From Diprion similis (lineage: Eukaryota > Arthropoda > Insecta > Hymenoptera > Diprionidae): a DNA stretch of 64,000 nt. The position numbers and the translations under genes are program-made. Where the stretch lies: assembly GCF_021155765.1 (NCBI RefSeq), contig NC_060110.1, forward strand, positions 5,766,001 through 5,830,000. The letters run 5' to 3'. The notes under the pieces were generated by a model. That model was not told the origin of the DNA, made no database searches, and worked only from the letters and a program-made list of their open reading frames with translations. Below, piece by piece: positions 1 through 13,129 of the stretch (within the stretch, counting starts at the first letter, position 1; each line of letters begins with the position of its first letter).

Positions 1-1121
1 TATAAGAAACGTTGAATAAATGATTATCGTATCATAGACGCGCATTCAATTTTTGGCAACTTAACCTAACCTCTAAAACAGAAAAAGTTCCGGCATATAG
101 AAAACCGCTGGTACCTTGAAAATTATTAAATTTATTCGTAAGGTAAGAAAGCATGGTTAGAACGGATTTCACGTGACTCATAAAACATGGTAACTGACAG
201 GGCATGGCGCCGAGATAGCGGTAAAAACGATATACGCGGAGGTTGAAGAACCGGGCGTTGGTAGACATGCGGTTGCCTCAATTTTTCGACAATTACTTCA
301 ATTTCAGAGCCTTGACGTGAGGGATAAAATGTCAAAATAATAGCACAAGTCGTAGTAAATATAAGCGAAAATCAGGGGCCGGATGATTTTTGACACGCAA
401 TCAGAAATGTCGATGATATGCAAGTGTTGTACACGATTGGTAACGTGTTCCTGTCTAGCGGATGAATGTTTGTTCGACACTCACAATTCCACCATCCATT
501 CTCCAACCAATATTTTATTCCAATTGTCTTCGGTTAGCTGTACCGAGCCTCCGTTACCACCGAGAACGCCGTGGATTGACGATAGCACGAAAAATATAGA
601 AAAACAGGCAAAATATCGTACAACAATCATTTTTTCCGACCGCAACATTTTATCAGTTTAATGCAGGCCCGCCGACGGTTAACAAAGTTGAAAGTATTCA
701 CTCGATTCTCCGCGGGTTGGGTGTGTTCCGAAATCTATTTTCAGTTTTCCCCACCAGCACAGATAGATACAACGTTGATGTTTCGAATGTTTGGAACACA
801 TCTGTTGGATCTTTCCAGTGACGTGTGCCCTCCAGGGCCGTGTCACGGGCCTAATTTGAGGTGTCAACAAACTAAATAGTACGTAAAAATACAGAATCCG
901 ACACCTGTCATTCCTGATAGAACGTCATTCAGCTGTCAAGAACGTCGTTTGTACCTATGCGACGGAAGCTTTTTTCAGCTTGATAGAGGGGATCGTCTTC
1001 TCAGAGGTGATACAATTAAATTCGGTAAGAAAAATTATGAAAGATATTTTACGCATTACATACGAGGGTTAAATTAATTTTTATCATTGCATAACAAAAC
1101 GCAAAATTATTTCCACTTTAG
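1..1121. other. Upstream region and probable 5' UTR of the FAM234-like gene
   Basis: No protein of a known family can be read here. Two overlapping minus-strand frames (32-335) and a plus-strand frame (383-661) are open, but none looks like a conserved protein, and a divergent first exon of an off-window gene cannot be excluded. A GTAAGA donor-like site at 1024 and the acceptor ending at 1121 suggest that a non-coding 5' exon ends at 1023, followed by a 98-base intron. The coding exon then begins 8 bases before the ATG at 1130. The promoter itself is not identifiable from sequence alone. Confidence 0.4.
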
Positions 1122-1129
1122 GGCCAATC

Positions 1130-4100
1130 ATGTCGCCTGTGTATCCAACATTGCCCAGGTTGGCTGTCCGCGACAGTTTTGACGATGAGGATCTGAGTGA
1201 CGTCGATGACGAGGTTTTCATAAGAGATGGGAGAAACGGAGGTCTGAAGATAGATGACGAGGGGGGAGTCAAGAGGCCGTTAATGGCTCCCCGTAGAAAA
1301 TGCAAAATAAGTAGACAAACTGATAGGAGAAGACTGAATTGTAAAGCGCTGTTGGTTCCCTGCTGCTATGGAAGTATAGCGCTGTTCGTTCTCTTAGGAC
1401 TAATCACCCTGGTCATATTTGCCGTCAGTGTCTTTCCCGTCCCATTAACATTTCTACAAAATTGGCTTGCACAAGGCATAGAAACCAAGATTCCGGAACT
1501 CGATATCGCCGCTTGCACATCACTTGCTGCAAGCACTGTCTGGACCAGGTCTTTACCCAAATTGACGTCAGAAGCTCCTCTGCGAAGCCTAGATGCGAAC
1601 GGCGACAATATCAACGACATCATTGTTGCCTTCAGCACAGGTTTAAAACTGACACACACTTTACAATAATCATGCTTCACTGAATAAAGACACATTTTAA
1701 TTTTGTTGTGTTTATTTTACAGATTGCATTATTTCAGTTCCGTTGTCTGTATCTTTGGTTCGTTTGCTTGTAAGTAAGACCATGCTTAAAGGAGTACAGG
1801 ATCAATCGATATATTCGAAGATCCTACACAATCTTAATTTTTCAAAGTCCAACAATTATGAGTCCATTATTGTTTATTTTTTACATTCTTTTTTTCACAT
1901 TTGTGCTACAGTTTATGATCTGTCATGGAACATGTCTAGAATAACCATCCATATATTTCTCCATACCCATCTTCACAATATGAACATCTACGAATCATTT
2001 CTAGGATTAAGTGACGTCGAAGCACCTCAGTACGTGTGCAATGTATACTTTGGAGGTCAGACCGAATGCCTGGGTGGAGTCCTTGCTTTGGATGGAACAA
2101 CCGGGGAAACGATATGGACGCACTGGTCTTGGCATGTAATATTTTCTCTGGACTGTTCTATGGACGTCAATGGTGACGAGACGAAAGACTGCATCGCAGC
2201 TGGCCGAGGTGGCACAATGCGCGCTATAAGCGGGCGAGACGGTTCTATGATATGGGCATTGCCGCTACAAGATCTCGACAAATCGGGCCATCACAGAATC
2301 CTAGACGTTTATGATGCTAATTACATGGCTGATATAGACGGCGATGAGGTTGGAGATATTATTGCTGCTCATACAATGCAAATAGGTACCAAGAGATCCA
2401 GTAATGTTGTTGTTGTATCTGGAAAAACTGGGGATATTCTTCACAAAGTTGCTATAAACAAGGAACAGTTGTTCCTTGCCCCACAGGCTCTGGTCCACCC
2501 AGACGGGGAAAAAATATTGGTCATAGTTACAGGAAGCCACGAACAGCCGGGAGGACTATACGTCGCTTCATTTTCAGACCTTTACGCAGAATTTGTAAGT
2601 GAAAATGTTGTGGAAATCAAACACTTGCACTTATTGGCAGGTGTTTAACTTTATGTACTTGATTTTTTAAGTTAACTTTGAATAGTTGTTATTCATACAA
2701 ACGGATTCGTTAATAACCAACAATAATATGGATGAAAAATGCTAATTGCATCTTCGTTTCAAGTTTTGTAACTTGAAAAATTGTATATAGTTGTTTATAA
2801 TTATGACACCTCCAGTAGGTAACAGAGTTTTCAATGAGTCTGCACTCTTTACATCATGGTGTTATCAATTATGTAAAACAAAAAACCTGATGTTTTCAGG
2901 TTCAACACACTTGTAGTTGTCGTCAGAACTAGAAACTACAATTTTTGTAATTCTATCGAATTTCGAGACATCGTTACTTTGTAATTTACGAGTCTAGGTG
3001 GGATATAAATCGTTCTAGTTTCTGCGAAAATTTATCAAATTTCATAAAAATTCTACTAACGGTTTCAAAATTATTGTGTGAAACGTGTAGAAAAACATTC
3101 CGAATAAAATAAGTGCTAAGCTGAACGTTTATAGGCTGTTTTTCAAATTTCAAAGCATTACGTAAAGATAAAACTAGTATCTTGTGGCCATATAATTAAT
3201 CGTTATTGGCGAATATTCCTATATCAATAGCAGCTATTCAAAGTTGACTCAAAAATAAAGTGCGCAAGCATGGCAACCCCTCTTAATCAGACTGGTTTGC
3301 AATCATTGTACCCACTCTTTGATGTAACAGTATTTGTATCGAATTAAAAGAAAAAACGGCTTCGTTACAGTCAACATTCTGAGTAATATAAACAATATAA
3401 ATAAATTTCTGACATTTACTATATTTCATTTATATGACCTCTATGACATTTTTTTTTTTACAGAAACTGAAAGAACTCCATCACGACTCGAAGAAAGGTA
3501 TCTTGACACAGCCTGTCCTTGCAGATATAACAGGAGATGGCACAGAAGATATCATAGTAGCCAAGTTCAATTCGACAATCATCTCTTATGATGGACGATC
3601 CTTCGAGCAGATATGGAACTACACAGTTCCAAATTCAGAAGTAATAAGCAGTCCGATTCCTGGTTATTACAATGACGACGATACTCCAGATTTTATGGTG
3701 AAGCACCAACTTGGGCCAGGATTTCCAGTGTATTATTACACAGTGGCCACAATTCTGGATGGAAAAACCGGTAAACCATTGTTAGAAAATGAACTGCAGG
3801 ACAGTATGAGTGGTCAAATGTCAGGATTATCGGTTACTGTGGATGGATACGGCAATGACTGGTTCTTGCACTGGTCAGCGGACTGTTTGAATCATGAAGG
3901 AGACAAAAACGTCTTCGAGTTTCTTAAAACTACGTCGTTCTCTGCTCGAATGGGTGCAGATCTCTGCAAGTTACGATTCAACTCCACGCTGTCTACTAAA
4001 TTGTTGGCATTAAGTCAGCACACTGCACCTCCTGGGCTGCCAATATATAATTCTGACGAATGGAAAAAATTGGAGTACAATAATTCCATTGATCCCAGAA

Positions 4101-5698
4101 AGGAGGCTGAGAAATATTCGGAAATGCACCCAGATTACGACGGACTTAATCCAGAAATTGGTGTTTCATCCATCACCGAAAGATCGCTGAGAATTCAACC
4201 AAACCTTCGCGTCGGGCCGAGTAAGTCCCAGAATAATGAAAATGATATTTTTTCAGACCAATTCAATTATTATCCAAATTCAAAACTCGGCAATGATTTC
4301 CAAGATCTCAAAGCAGGCATTGATAGCAACCCTGAAACCAACGTGTCTGGAGATTTTGATTCTGCTGAGGATTGGAGAGATACCAATAAATGGGATGATG
4401 AAAATAAAGATTACGATCTTCTTTACGATGAAGGATCAAACCATGACATTGATGTAGAAAAAGGTAATGGAGTTCGCGAACAGCGCAGCGGTTTTATTGA
4501 TACTAAAAAAATCGGTAACTATACTGACAATGTGAAAAATGAATTCGACCCCAACATGGATTATACAAATGGACAAACTGAGAACAACAAGTACAATCGG
4601 ACAACAAACATTGAGGAAAGCCTGAGTTATCCGGAATTTGATGTAAATTTGGATAATTCTGCCTACACTCAACAAAAGCGGAGTATCGATGGTAACAAAA
4701 ATAAGTCCGAAGGAAATCAGGGTCAAGAAGAAATAGCTGTTGGAAATTTACAAAATAGCCGGAAGTACGAAAGATTTTTCAAAATAGACAAGCGGCCAAA
4801 TCATCAACTGTCGCCCAAAAAAAACGAGAATCAATCTTTAACTGGTCAAAATGTTGGCAAAGTTATGGAAGCACGCCTACTCCACGAAGGATCTGTTCTG
4901 AATGTATCAATTATCGATGTAACCGAAACAAAAAATTCTAGCGATCAGCCGAACTGGATAGCAAAAATCATTGAGAGACCAACAGAGCCAAACGGTACGG
5001 TAAAAGAAGAAGTAGTCGTGAATGAGGTAAGAGCGAAAGATTCTTGGATGACAAGGGATGTATTTTCCAAGGTAACGAAAAATAACGAAGAAGATGCGAA
5101 CATTGAGAAGATATTTCAACGGGAATCAATGAAAAATCGACAAATTTTTCTAAATAACAACAACAACAACAAAATCAAATCAAAGAGAGAAGCAAAACTT
5201 GTTGATTCTCAGAACGAATATATGGATGGTGTACAAAGGCAACCGCCTACAGGCATATTGTTACCTTCGTTAAATAAAAGTGGAAAGCCTTCAAATTCAG
5301 TTGATTTAGTGTTTTTAACATCATGGCTGCCGCCTTCTGATGCTTCTGTTATCCTGCTCCAGCAGGACCTGGACTGTATTCATAGAAAAAGGAAAGAATC
5401 TGCATCGCCCGGTTCTCGTGGGAAGAATACTAAAAAAGAACGAACACAAATGATACTTGAATGCCTGGCAGAACGTGGCATTGATTACAAGATACTTCAA
5501 GAGGGTACTGATAGAGAGAATGTGAAAATACCCCTAGGTCAAATGACAATTTACAGAATGAAATTAGAATGCGTTTGTCCCGAAGATATGCTATCAGGAC
5601 AGACTTGCCGAAGTATATCGTCGCAGCAAAGCTGGCCTCAGCATTTGGGTCCATCGACGAACGGGTATTTCAAACCCCTGAGAAAACCAGCTTCGTGA
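1130..5698 (+). CDS. FAM234-like single-pass membrane protein with FG-GAP-type repeats
   Basis: Three coding exons: 1130-1640, 2005-2594 and 3464-5698 (phases 1 and 0), giving 1,111 residues. The first 70 residues are acidic then basic and probably cytosolic. Residues about 75-102 form one hydrophobic membrane span, so the protein is probably type II with the bulk outside the cytosol. Four calcium-loop-like D-x-(N/D/T)-G-D-x-x-x-D motifs at residues 155-163, 223-231, 280-288 and 388-396, each followed by a hydrophobic strand, are typical of the integrin-alpha-like beta-propeller of FAM234A/ITFG3 and FAM234B. Joining 1640 to 2005 continues one propeller strand cleanly, which supports that splice. 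Residues about 573-973 are a polar, Asn/Asp/Lys-rich, probably disordered insertion; a conserved-looking block with several cysteines follows (about 980-1095). Vertebrate relatives are about half this length. The molecular function of the family is poorly known; none is proposed here. Confidence 0.85.
1641..2004 (+). other. Intron 1 of the FAM234-like gene
   Basis: GT at 1641 (weak donor GTTTAA) and AG at 2003-2004. The downstream frame is open through the intron back to 1743, so a naive ORF adds about 88 extra residues with no family similarity. Splicing to 2005 restores the propeller repeat and the phase. Confidence 0.8.
2595..3463 (+). other. Intron 2 of the FAM234-like gene
   Basis: Canonical GTAAGT donor at 2595 and a long T-tract with CAG acceptor at 3461-3463; phase 0. 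The 869 bases are AT-rich with stops in all frames. Nothing else is visible in it. Confidence 0.85.
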
Positions 5699-6393
5699 AA
5701 TGTTGATACTATGCATAATAATACTTATACATTAAAAGAAACAAAAAAAATGCTACAAAATTATACGAAATAATTCTTTCAATGTTTATCGCATAATCAA
5801 AAATTGTTAGTATTGAACATATTTTTGTTTCATTTAACTCTACATATAATACATCGGTGAATGCTGGTTCTTCGTGAATCGTTATAATCATTATCTTTCG
5901 CCTGTCTGATAAGGAATACAAGGTATACCCTTACACGATTTTTTGGCAATATAAAAAAAAACCAAATCGAGGATCGCGTGTAGACACCTATTTTTCTCTT
6001 TCATTGCAACACATGATAAATCCATTTTAAGTAATGGAACGTGATGGCTGTACTTCAAGATTTAATCGCTGATAATATATTTGAAAACTAAAAGTTTGAA
6101 CGTAAGTAAACTGATGTATAACATTATTTTTAAGCAAATAAAGAATTATCACCGGATGCAACACAGTAGATCCTTAGTATTTCTGTATTTCATAAATCTC
6201 GAATCTGCAGGGAATATAGAGAATCACGATGAGTAGAAATCAATTCGGTTGCCATGGTTCTGTTTTACACAAAGTGACAAGTACCACTAGTCAGAACATT
6301 ATCATATGACCATCTGCTACTACTGTCTATCATAATAGTGATAGGTTCCTTAGAAGTTTAGGAGAGGAGTTAAATTTAAAAAGAAATCTTACA
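5699..6393. other. Spacer between the FAM234-like gene and CFAP91 (3' UTR, then promoter)
   Basis: AT-rich non-coding sequence. It should hold the 3' UTR of the FAM234-like gene and the promoter of CFAP91, transcribed in the same direction. No TATA box or clear initiator stands out. Confidence 0.5.
6137..6142 (+). terminator. Candidate polyadenylation signal of the FAM234-like gene
   Basis: AATAAA about 440 bases past the stop codon and 250 bases before the next gene's start. The position fits the 3' end of the upstream transcript. The motif alone is weak evidence in AT-rich DNA. Confidence 0.4.
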
Positions 6394-9300
6394 ATGACCA
6401 CGCAGAAAAATCGGCAGTCCTTAACACGGACTTATGACTATTTGTATGGTAAGTAAATACACGATGCAAATTATTTCAAGCACTTAATAATGTCATGTGT
6501 AACACTTTAGATCCAGTGTATACTGTATGTAGCACTAAAGACCACTTCAAGGCAGCTGTCATAGCTGCGAAACGTACTTGTTTGTATGTGAGTTATAGTT
6601 TTACCCAAATCAAGATACTCATTATATGTAATCGTTTATTTTATGTCATTTGTGTAGAGAACTTGCAAAAATTTTCCACCTGTATCTTATGATCAACTAA
6701 AATATCCCGAACATCTGCTAAAAATCCGAACTGAGCCATTCTGCGCAATGGAACAGATGAATTACGAAGCTCGTATTCGGCAAGTTTATATGAAAGTTAG
6801 TAGCCTGCAGTTTAAGTAGGAAACGTTTACAGTATGTCGATGGGTGAGGGACAGACTGGCTGAAGGTATTCTGTCTTTTTATTTGCAGTAGCTCGCCGAT
6901 CATTGAAATTATTCTTTACAGGCAAAATTTAGATCCACCAAAGCGCATCGATGTCAATGGACAACACAGACACTTGTTTTACCGGAGACCAGTTATGCCG
7001 TTCTTAAAGCCAGCTGTTCCCACGGTGCGATTTCACATGAATCTTGAATACGACAATATGGAAAAAGCTATGAAAGATGCGGCAGCACGCTGTTGCCATT
7101 TACCAGATAGGACGCAAACGAAACAGACACAAACAGACTACAGAGAAAGCGAGGCACAAACGTCTCCCTGGACTCCTCCTTACAAAGTGCGACCAGGTAT
7201 ATTGGCCCTTATGAAAATGATTATTGAATTGTTGGCATAAGGATTGGAGCTTATAATTTGTGCTTATATTTTACAGATGAGAGCCCCGAAGTTCTGACTA
7301 TTGCCCATTTGACTTGGGATCATGGATTGCCAGCAGGAATGCACGAGGTGGAGATCATAAACAGAATGAGAATGAAGAGAGCTTGGGAGGCAATACTCCC
7401 TCCCATGGATAATGAGATTAACATCAAAACACGAAAGACTATAATTGAAGCGATGGAAATTGATGATTGGGCGTTTCGCGAAGCAGTAAGCATTTCAAAT
7501 TCAGAGCTCGTGAATCTCGCGGCACTTTCGGCTCTTGGATTCTTAATTGGACATTTGAGTTTTTCAGGAGATTCAATTCATTATGGACACGCGAATGGAA
7601 TTGATGGAAAAATACACAAAGCTGAGGGATGCGGCGAGGCAGAAAAGCATAGGGGATCGATGCCAGAGAGTCGAAGATTTGATAGACAAGAGGAGAAATA
7701 CGGAGATAAGAAATATTAGGCAAAAACTTGGACGTGAGCTGAGAAAATTGACGGTGAAGTATCGCGGTGGTCAAGACAAATGGGCTAAAAAGTGCAGCGC
7801 AGCGAGAGGTCTTGCTGACTCGATTTTTAAATTGAAAAAAAAAAATGTTAAAAACTATCACGAGATTATTAACAGAAGGATAGTAGACGATAAGAATGTT
7901 CCTGGTTAGTAACTGCTAGAAGATCAAAAAATTACAACTACTGTAATAGGGATTGAATGAGGTGAATCAGGGACAATTGAAAATTAGCTTAAAACCTTGT
8001 GCAGGTCATATGTACACTTAAAAAAAAAAGAAGAACAGACTACATTTGTCCTAAATTGTGCAATCAAAGATGAAAATTTTGCGATAAGTTATTAAGGAAA
8101 AAAAAACTGTCCCCAATTCACCCCATTTTTCAGTATCCACAAGAGTATAAGTGATATTTCTGTATTTTCTTGTGACAGACGCAGATGAAAACGATAGGTA
8201 CATTCTACTTCCTACATATTCCGAATTGAAGGCAGTTAAACCGAAGCAAAAGGCACATGAACTCTGTGTGCGAGAAACTAGATGGAATGAGGAAAAATTG
8301 AGAAAGCTTCATGCAGAGTTGAAATCGATTAGAATGGACCTCAAGCCAGATAAAAATACCAGCTTCATGAAACGTAGATACAAACTTCCACCGATGCCCG
8401 TCACCCCATCACTGTCAAACGAGAGCAACGTGAATGAGAGTCAGGAACGGGCAGCTGTATTGATTCAAAAATTGGTTACTGGAAGAGCAATTCAATGCGT
8501 TGTGAGTATTGTGCTTACTTCTAAAAATGAAACACCATCAAACTCGATTAATTCGGCATAATTATGTATCACTCCGTGATACTAGATGTTCGAGGGACGA
8601 GATAGGTGCAGAGAACTGATTGAGGAACTTCAGTCAACACATTGGCTTCAATCAGACACCAAGAAACTACGGCAGATGGAAAAACGGCACGTTATAGAGC
8701 TTCAGCAAAGCGAAAATCGCAGAACTTTGCAGGAAGATCGGTTGAACGAAATATTGAACATGCTGGAAGGCATGACATTGTCTGGAATGTTGGACTACCT
8801 GAGCAAGGTACACAGTTTGAAAGTGAACTTTAGCTGTTTGCATTTGTGAAATATTAATAAAATTTTCAAAGGAGTTGGTGCGACTGAAAGATGAGCGCAA
8901 AGCGCATGCTTTTGCTCTGCTTGCCGAACGAGAAAGAACAAAGAGGGAGGCGGAAGAGGCTGGAAGGAGGCAGCTGGAAGAACAGCGTCGCAGAGAATGT
9001 GACGAAATGTTCAGGCAAATGGTAAAGGTAAATCAAGACACAGTCGAACTTTACTTGGAAGACATAATAAAGGAAAGTATCGAGTGGGTCTCAGACGCTG
9101 AAGCAAAACAGTATATCCTAGAGACGGCTGATAAAGTGGATAAGGCACTGCAATATGCAAATGAAAAGTACGTGCAGGCAAATATCAAGTAGAGAATTCA
9201 ATGTTTAATGTATGCGTGCATATATATGTATACAAGTTTTTATTTGGATTACATAACTGGTAATTAAACAACTGATATTAACAATTAATCCGTAATAATC

Positions 9301-10489
9301 AATGGGTATAGTTACAATATATATTTAACAATATCTGTACAACTCAAGTATTCTTTCTTCGTTTACAGCGCTCAAGGTTTGGCTGAAGAAGAAATGGTTT
9401 CTGATATGATTTACAACTTTGTACTTCCCGACGTCGACAAACAAATAGTGAGAAAGAGAATGCGTGAGAGGCAAGCTAGCTACCTAAAAAATGCACACAC
9501 TGCTATTTACAATAAGATATTGGAGTTACCACCAATCGAGCGACAAACACCCTCGACAGAGTCAATAGCTACGGATAAAAGTGACAAAGGAGTGGAAGAG
9601 GAGGAGGAAGGGACAGAAGAATCTGACCAGCCGGTCGAAGTAAGCTACTACTTTTTGAATTGAGTACTCAAACAACTTGGTAGAGTTTTTTTATGTTATG
9701 CTCGGAGCATAGAATAATATTTTACTCTGATAGGAAAAAATCTTTATTTACACAGGAACTAGCGCAGGAAACAAGCGCAGATTGGATAAAACGTCGAATA
9801 GTCGGAGAAATAATTAGTCCAGAAGAAACACTGACTGGCAGCATATTAAAGCACCTTATCTCTCGTTCTGTGCTCTCTGGTTGGTTACTAATCTATGGAA
9901 AAAAAAAAACAAAAAAAAATACTGTTTAGAAGTCTGTTTATCGATTAGTACAATTTCCAATCGTAAATACTTCGTTTGAAAAGATCAAACTTTTTACTCA
10001 ATATTTTATAGATGGCGAAAAAATCGCTCAACACATAGTTGAAAATGTTATCAAAGATGTGGAAGCCCTAGTCGGTAATTCTAAGTTGTCGGTATTAGGT
10101 AAGTTGAGTAAATAAAATTTACATCTGCTTTAAGCTATTGTTTTTAACCCATCAGTTTTCAGTTTCAGCACGATCCTCAGAATCATCTGGGACCTTCTAT
10201 TCTAGCGGTGAGTGATTTTCTTTAAACTAATAAATTATGATAATTGTAACAAATTCTGACCAATCACTTCGAGGCTATTAATTTAACATTTCACTACTTT
10301 TGCGAACGTTTCTCCGATCAATACTGGTTACAGAATAGTTTTGTAAATTCAGAATAATTTCTTTGGCTTTCCATACTGGTTGAACTTTGCTTTGAATGAT
10401 GAAAAACATATTTTCATCTAATTTTAGATTCCACTGCTAAGTCTACTGCTCCTGTAGGTCATGTTAAAGATACAGAGACCTTGGATTAG
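6394..10489 (+). CDS. CFAP91: Cilia- and flagella-associated protein 91 (CFAP91/MAATS1)
   Basis: Fourteen coding exons: 6394-6448, 6511-6583, 6660-6815, 6922-7196, 7277-7485, 7568-7904, 8179-8501, 8586-8807, 8872-9167, 9369-9639, 9756-9879, 10012-10098, 10169-10207 and 10428-10489. They total 2,529 nt (842 residues), and every intron is GT-AG with matching phase. Family marks: the N-terminal YDYLYDP block (residues 14-20), a QTDYR block near 164-170, the GLPAG core (203-207) followed by a RAWEA block (221-225), an IQ-like helix (about 459-480) running into MFEGR, and long charged helices to about residue 720. Human CFAP91 is 767 residues and follows the same order. In animals and algae the protein is part of the calmodulin- and spoke-associated complex at the base of axonemal radial spokes, needed for ciliary and sperm motility. 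In an insect, expression in testis or chordotonal neurons is expected (inference). Exons 2-3 and the last three short exons are the least certain. Confidence 0.9.
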
Positions 10490-11722
10490 AATCAATTCCT
10501 CATTTTGAAAGTCACTTCTTAAATTATATTGATTATATTGAATACGGATATTTAACGAGGTTAAAGTTAGTAACATTATCGTAACGAAACATTGGGAAAA
10601 GTATACTATTTTCCAAGTTTAGAATGACTTCGAAGGAACTAAATTTTCACAACATGAGTATTTCTTGGTTTATTCTGGTTTACTGAATTTCGGACAATTC
10701 TGAAGGTACGAAATAACGGTTTTTTTCATCTTGCATTGCAAGAATAACGTTACTAACTTTATCACGATAATATTTAATCCAATGAAAGACAAAATACAAT
10801 GCAAAAATGCAAAGTAAAAAGAAAGAGTATAGAATGGGACGTTTACTACAAATGTTATTTTTGCAATTTTCATTACAAAAATTAAAATCAGCCATTTGCA
10901 GAATAGTCTATATACACAGTGTTTCTATATGCGATAGTTATCGTCATATTAACTGAATAGCAGACACTGTTGTAGATTATTTTCTGCAAACGTTATTATC
11001 TGTTCTTGAAAATAATAACGCTGCATGTTTATAAATGTATTAAGGTCCTTACGAAAATATACTATTTTTTATCCGGCATATAGATAAGATAAATTGAATT
11101 TCATTTGCAAAGCTTCATTTCATGTAAGCTACTTTGTAACAAATATTCCGCAATCTATTTCTTAATTTCTGCTGTATCGTAATAATACAATTCGACAAAA
11201 CTACTGCTGAAATTGTTTTATTAATATCTTTTAATTTGCTGTACGTGATAGAGTTTGCCTATTTTGAATCTTTAGCTGAAAAAAGTGCACGATATTGTAT
11301 GTTACCATAAGTGTACATTAAAGTAAACTCAGATTTACTAAATCGAACAATTCGAAAGTGAATCTTATGTCAGAAGATCCACTACTCATGTTCCTTAATG
11401 CAGGCTCTATTTTTTACCGACGTGGAATAAACTAAGTTAACCCTATGAGTAATGAAGTTAAGGAAAAATTAGTCGAAAAATTCAGAAAGAATTAGTTGAA
11501 CAACTCAACTAATATGTTTCTAATACTTAACAAATCAAGAGAAGTAAGGAAACGTCAGAAAAAAAAGAAAAAAAGAAAGAGTAAAAAATACCATTCACGC
11601 AACAGCACAAAGAATAATCAGTCTCGTTCGCAAGGTTTTATAAATATTGATTAAATATAAATGGATAAATTTTTAAAGAAAACTTCTTATTACTTATGTG
11701 AACACAATTAACCATGGATTAG
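10490..11722. other. Convergent 3' regions of CFAP91 and FBXO28
   Basis: Tail-to-tail spacer. Plus-strand candidates for CFAP91 polyadenylation are ATTAAA at 10881 and AATAAA at 11426; a minus-strand AATAAA for FBXO28 lies at 11217-11222, so the two 3' UTRs may overlap. About 10620-10765 belongs to a dispersed repeat with a second copy near 16508-16665. Short minus-strand frames at 10670-10895 are not convincing genes. Confidence 0.5.
10620..10765 (+). repeat. Dispersed repeat, copy 1
   Basis: Resembles 16508-16665 in order: GGTTTAC.GAA.TTTC.GACA, TTC.GAA.GT.CGAA, then TGCATTG-like and GTTACTAACTT. It lies between CFAP91 and FBXO28. Confidence 0.5.
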
Positions 11723-13129
11723 CTACTTGGACGTAGATGGAACGTCATCCTCCACATGTCCTGTATCCAGTAGGTCTGATAGAAACTTTTTAAATTGAAC
11801 ATCTTTTGGGCTAGTGGATGATTTACGTTCGACAATCAATTTTCTCTTCTTAGCTTGAAGATCTTTACCTTGAACTCGGTCCGACTCTCGAGACTTGAGT
11901 CTATCGATATGCTTTCTTTTGCAGGTTTCTATGGTGTCAGGCTTTTGCGTTTCTTCCCTGGCCCTACTCAGTTCAGCTTTTAAGTCACCCATCTTTTGTT
12001 CCCATTCTTCAAGGTGCTTCTTCATCTCCGCTATCTGAATATCCTGTTCATGAAGTTTCTTTCCTTGTTCTTGTATCTTGACACTCTGTGTCCGCATTTG
12101 AAAACCCTGTCTCTTCATTCTCAGTTTGAGTTTATTCATCTTACTTCTCACTGACATAACAGACATTTGATTTTTTTTCGTCCGACAGTGTATCTTGCGA
12201 AATGTTTGGTTCAATTTTTCAGGACTAAAACCGTGCGCCAATGTAATATTCCCACTATTGGTATGATGCGATATCATCAGGCTTGCGTTTGGTAGGTCAT
12301 AAGTACCTACGTGACTCACGACAGATGTGCAAATGCTGTGCTTCAATTTTGGCAATATTTTTTCGTCAAAATGTTCCATTGCCATGCTGCTGATATCCCG
12401 CAATTCTTGCAGAATCTCATGGGCTCTAGGTGGGGTTTTTGAGTCACGTATTAACCGGAGGACGCGGAATATCTCATCAATAACCTTCATTTTGGCAGTA
12501 CCGAGAAAAAAATTAACACAGTCAGAGGGTTATTGCTCAATGTGTGTTTTTGTCGAGCATCTTTGTTTTTGTTTCTTTTTTCTTCCCTCAACTAATAATA
12601 CTCACTTTTCCAGGGATAAAACAGCACAGGTTCAAATCGACGTATTTTATGAAAGTCATTGATAGCATAGAGATCCTAGTTTCTATGGCTGTTAGTATAT
12701 CGCAGTGACGAGCCAGAGGGTGACTCCGTCTTTCCGATTCCCTTCTGGGTAGCTGACATTTTACTGCTCTTAGACATTGAGCGTGGTACTTTTCCATCAG
12801 ATTGAAGCCGCGGTTGAGAAGCTTTTTACAAGTTCGATCAAACTGCTTGCAAACCTTGAAATAATAAAAATCAATTAATGAATCACGTGTTGCAGCCTCT
12901 AACAGAGGTCGAGGGTCGTTTACGATGAAATCATTTGAAACAGCGTAGAACTTTAATGACGAGAAGTTGGGCGTTGATAATACATGGATATCAAGGTCAC
13001 GGCGAAATAGCAGAGTACAAGAATTTAAAAAATGCTGCTTACCGTTCTGTTTCTAGCGATTTCATCGTATGTTAGGTTAGACAAAATTGTTTCTAGAACA
13101 ACTTCGGGGAGGTTTATCAACTGCAACAT
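11723..13129 (-). CDS. FBXO28: F-box only protein 28 (SCF ubiquitin-ligase adaptor)
   Basis: Minus-strand gene with three coding exons: 13129-13043 (29 codons), 12854-12606 (83 codons) and 12484-11723 (253 codons plus stop). All junctions are phase 0 and the product is 365 residues, against 368 in human FBXO28. The ATG at 13129 is preceded by an in-frame stop 24 codons or less upstream. Residues 3-45 form the F-box, which binds Skp1. Residues about 50-150 carry the block most conserved in FBXO28: QLPRRESERR, the LARH and CCFIPGKV segments, then RAHEILQELRDISSMAME. Residues about 215-295 are a charged coiled coil, and the C-terminus is Lys/Arg-rich with likely nuclear localisation signals. Known role in vertebrates: substrate receptor of an SCF E3 ligase acting in the nucleus (MYC and topoisomerase-related functions). 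The insect role is inferred from the ortholog. Confidence 0.93.

Noticed and set aside
1743..2004. Upstream part of the open frame 1743-2648 as coding
   Set aside because: It lies in intron 1 of the FAM234-like gene; residues have no family similarity, and splicing 1640 to 2005 restores the conserved repeat in phase.
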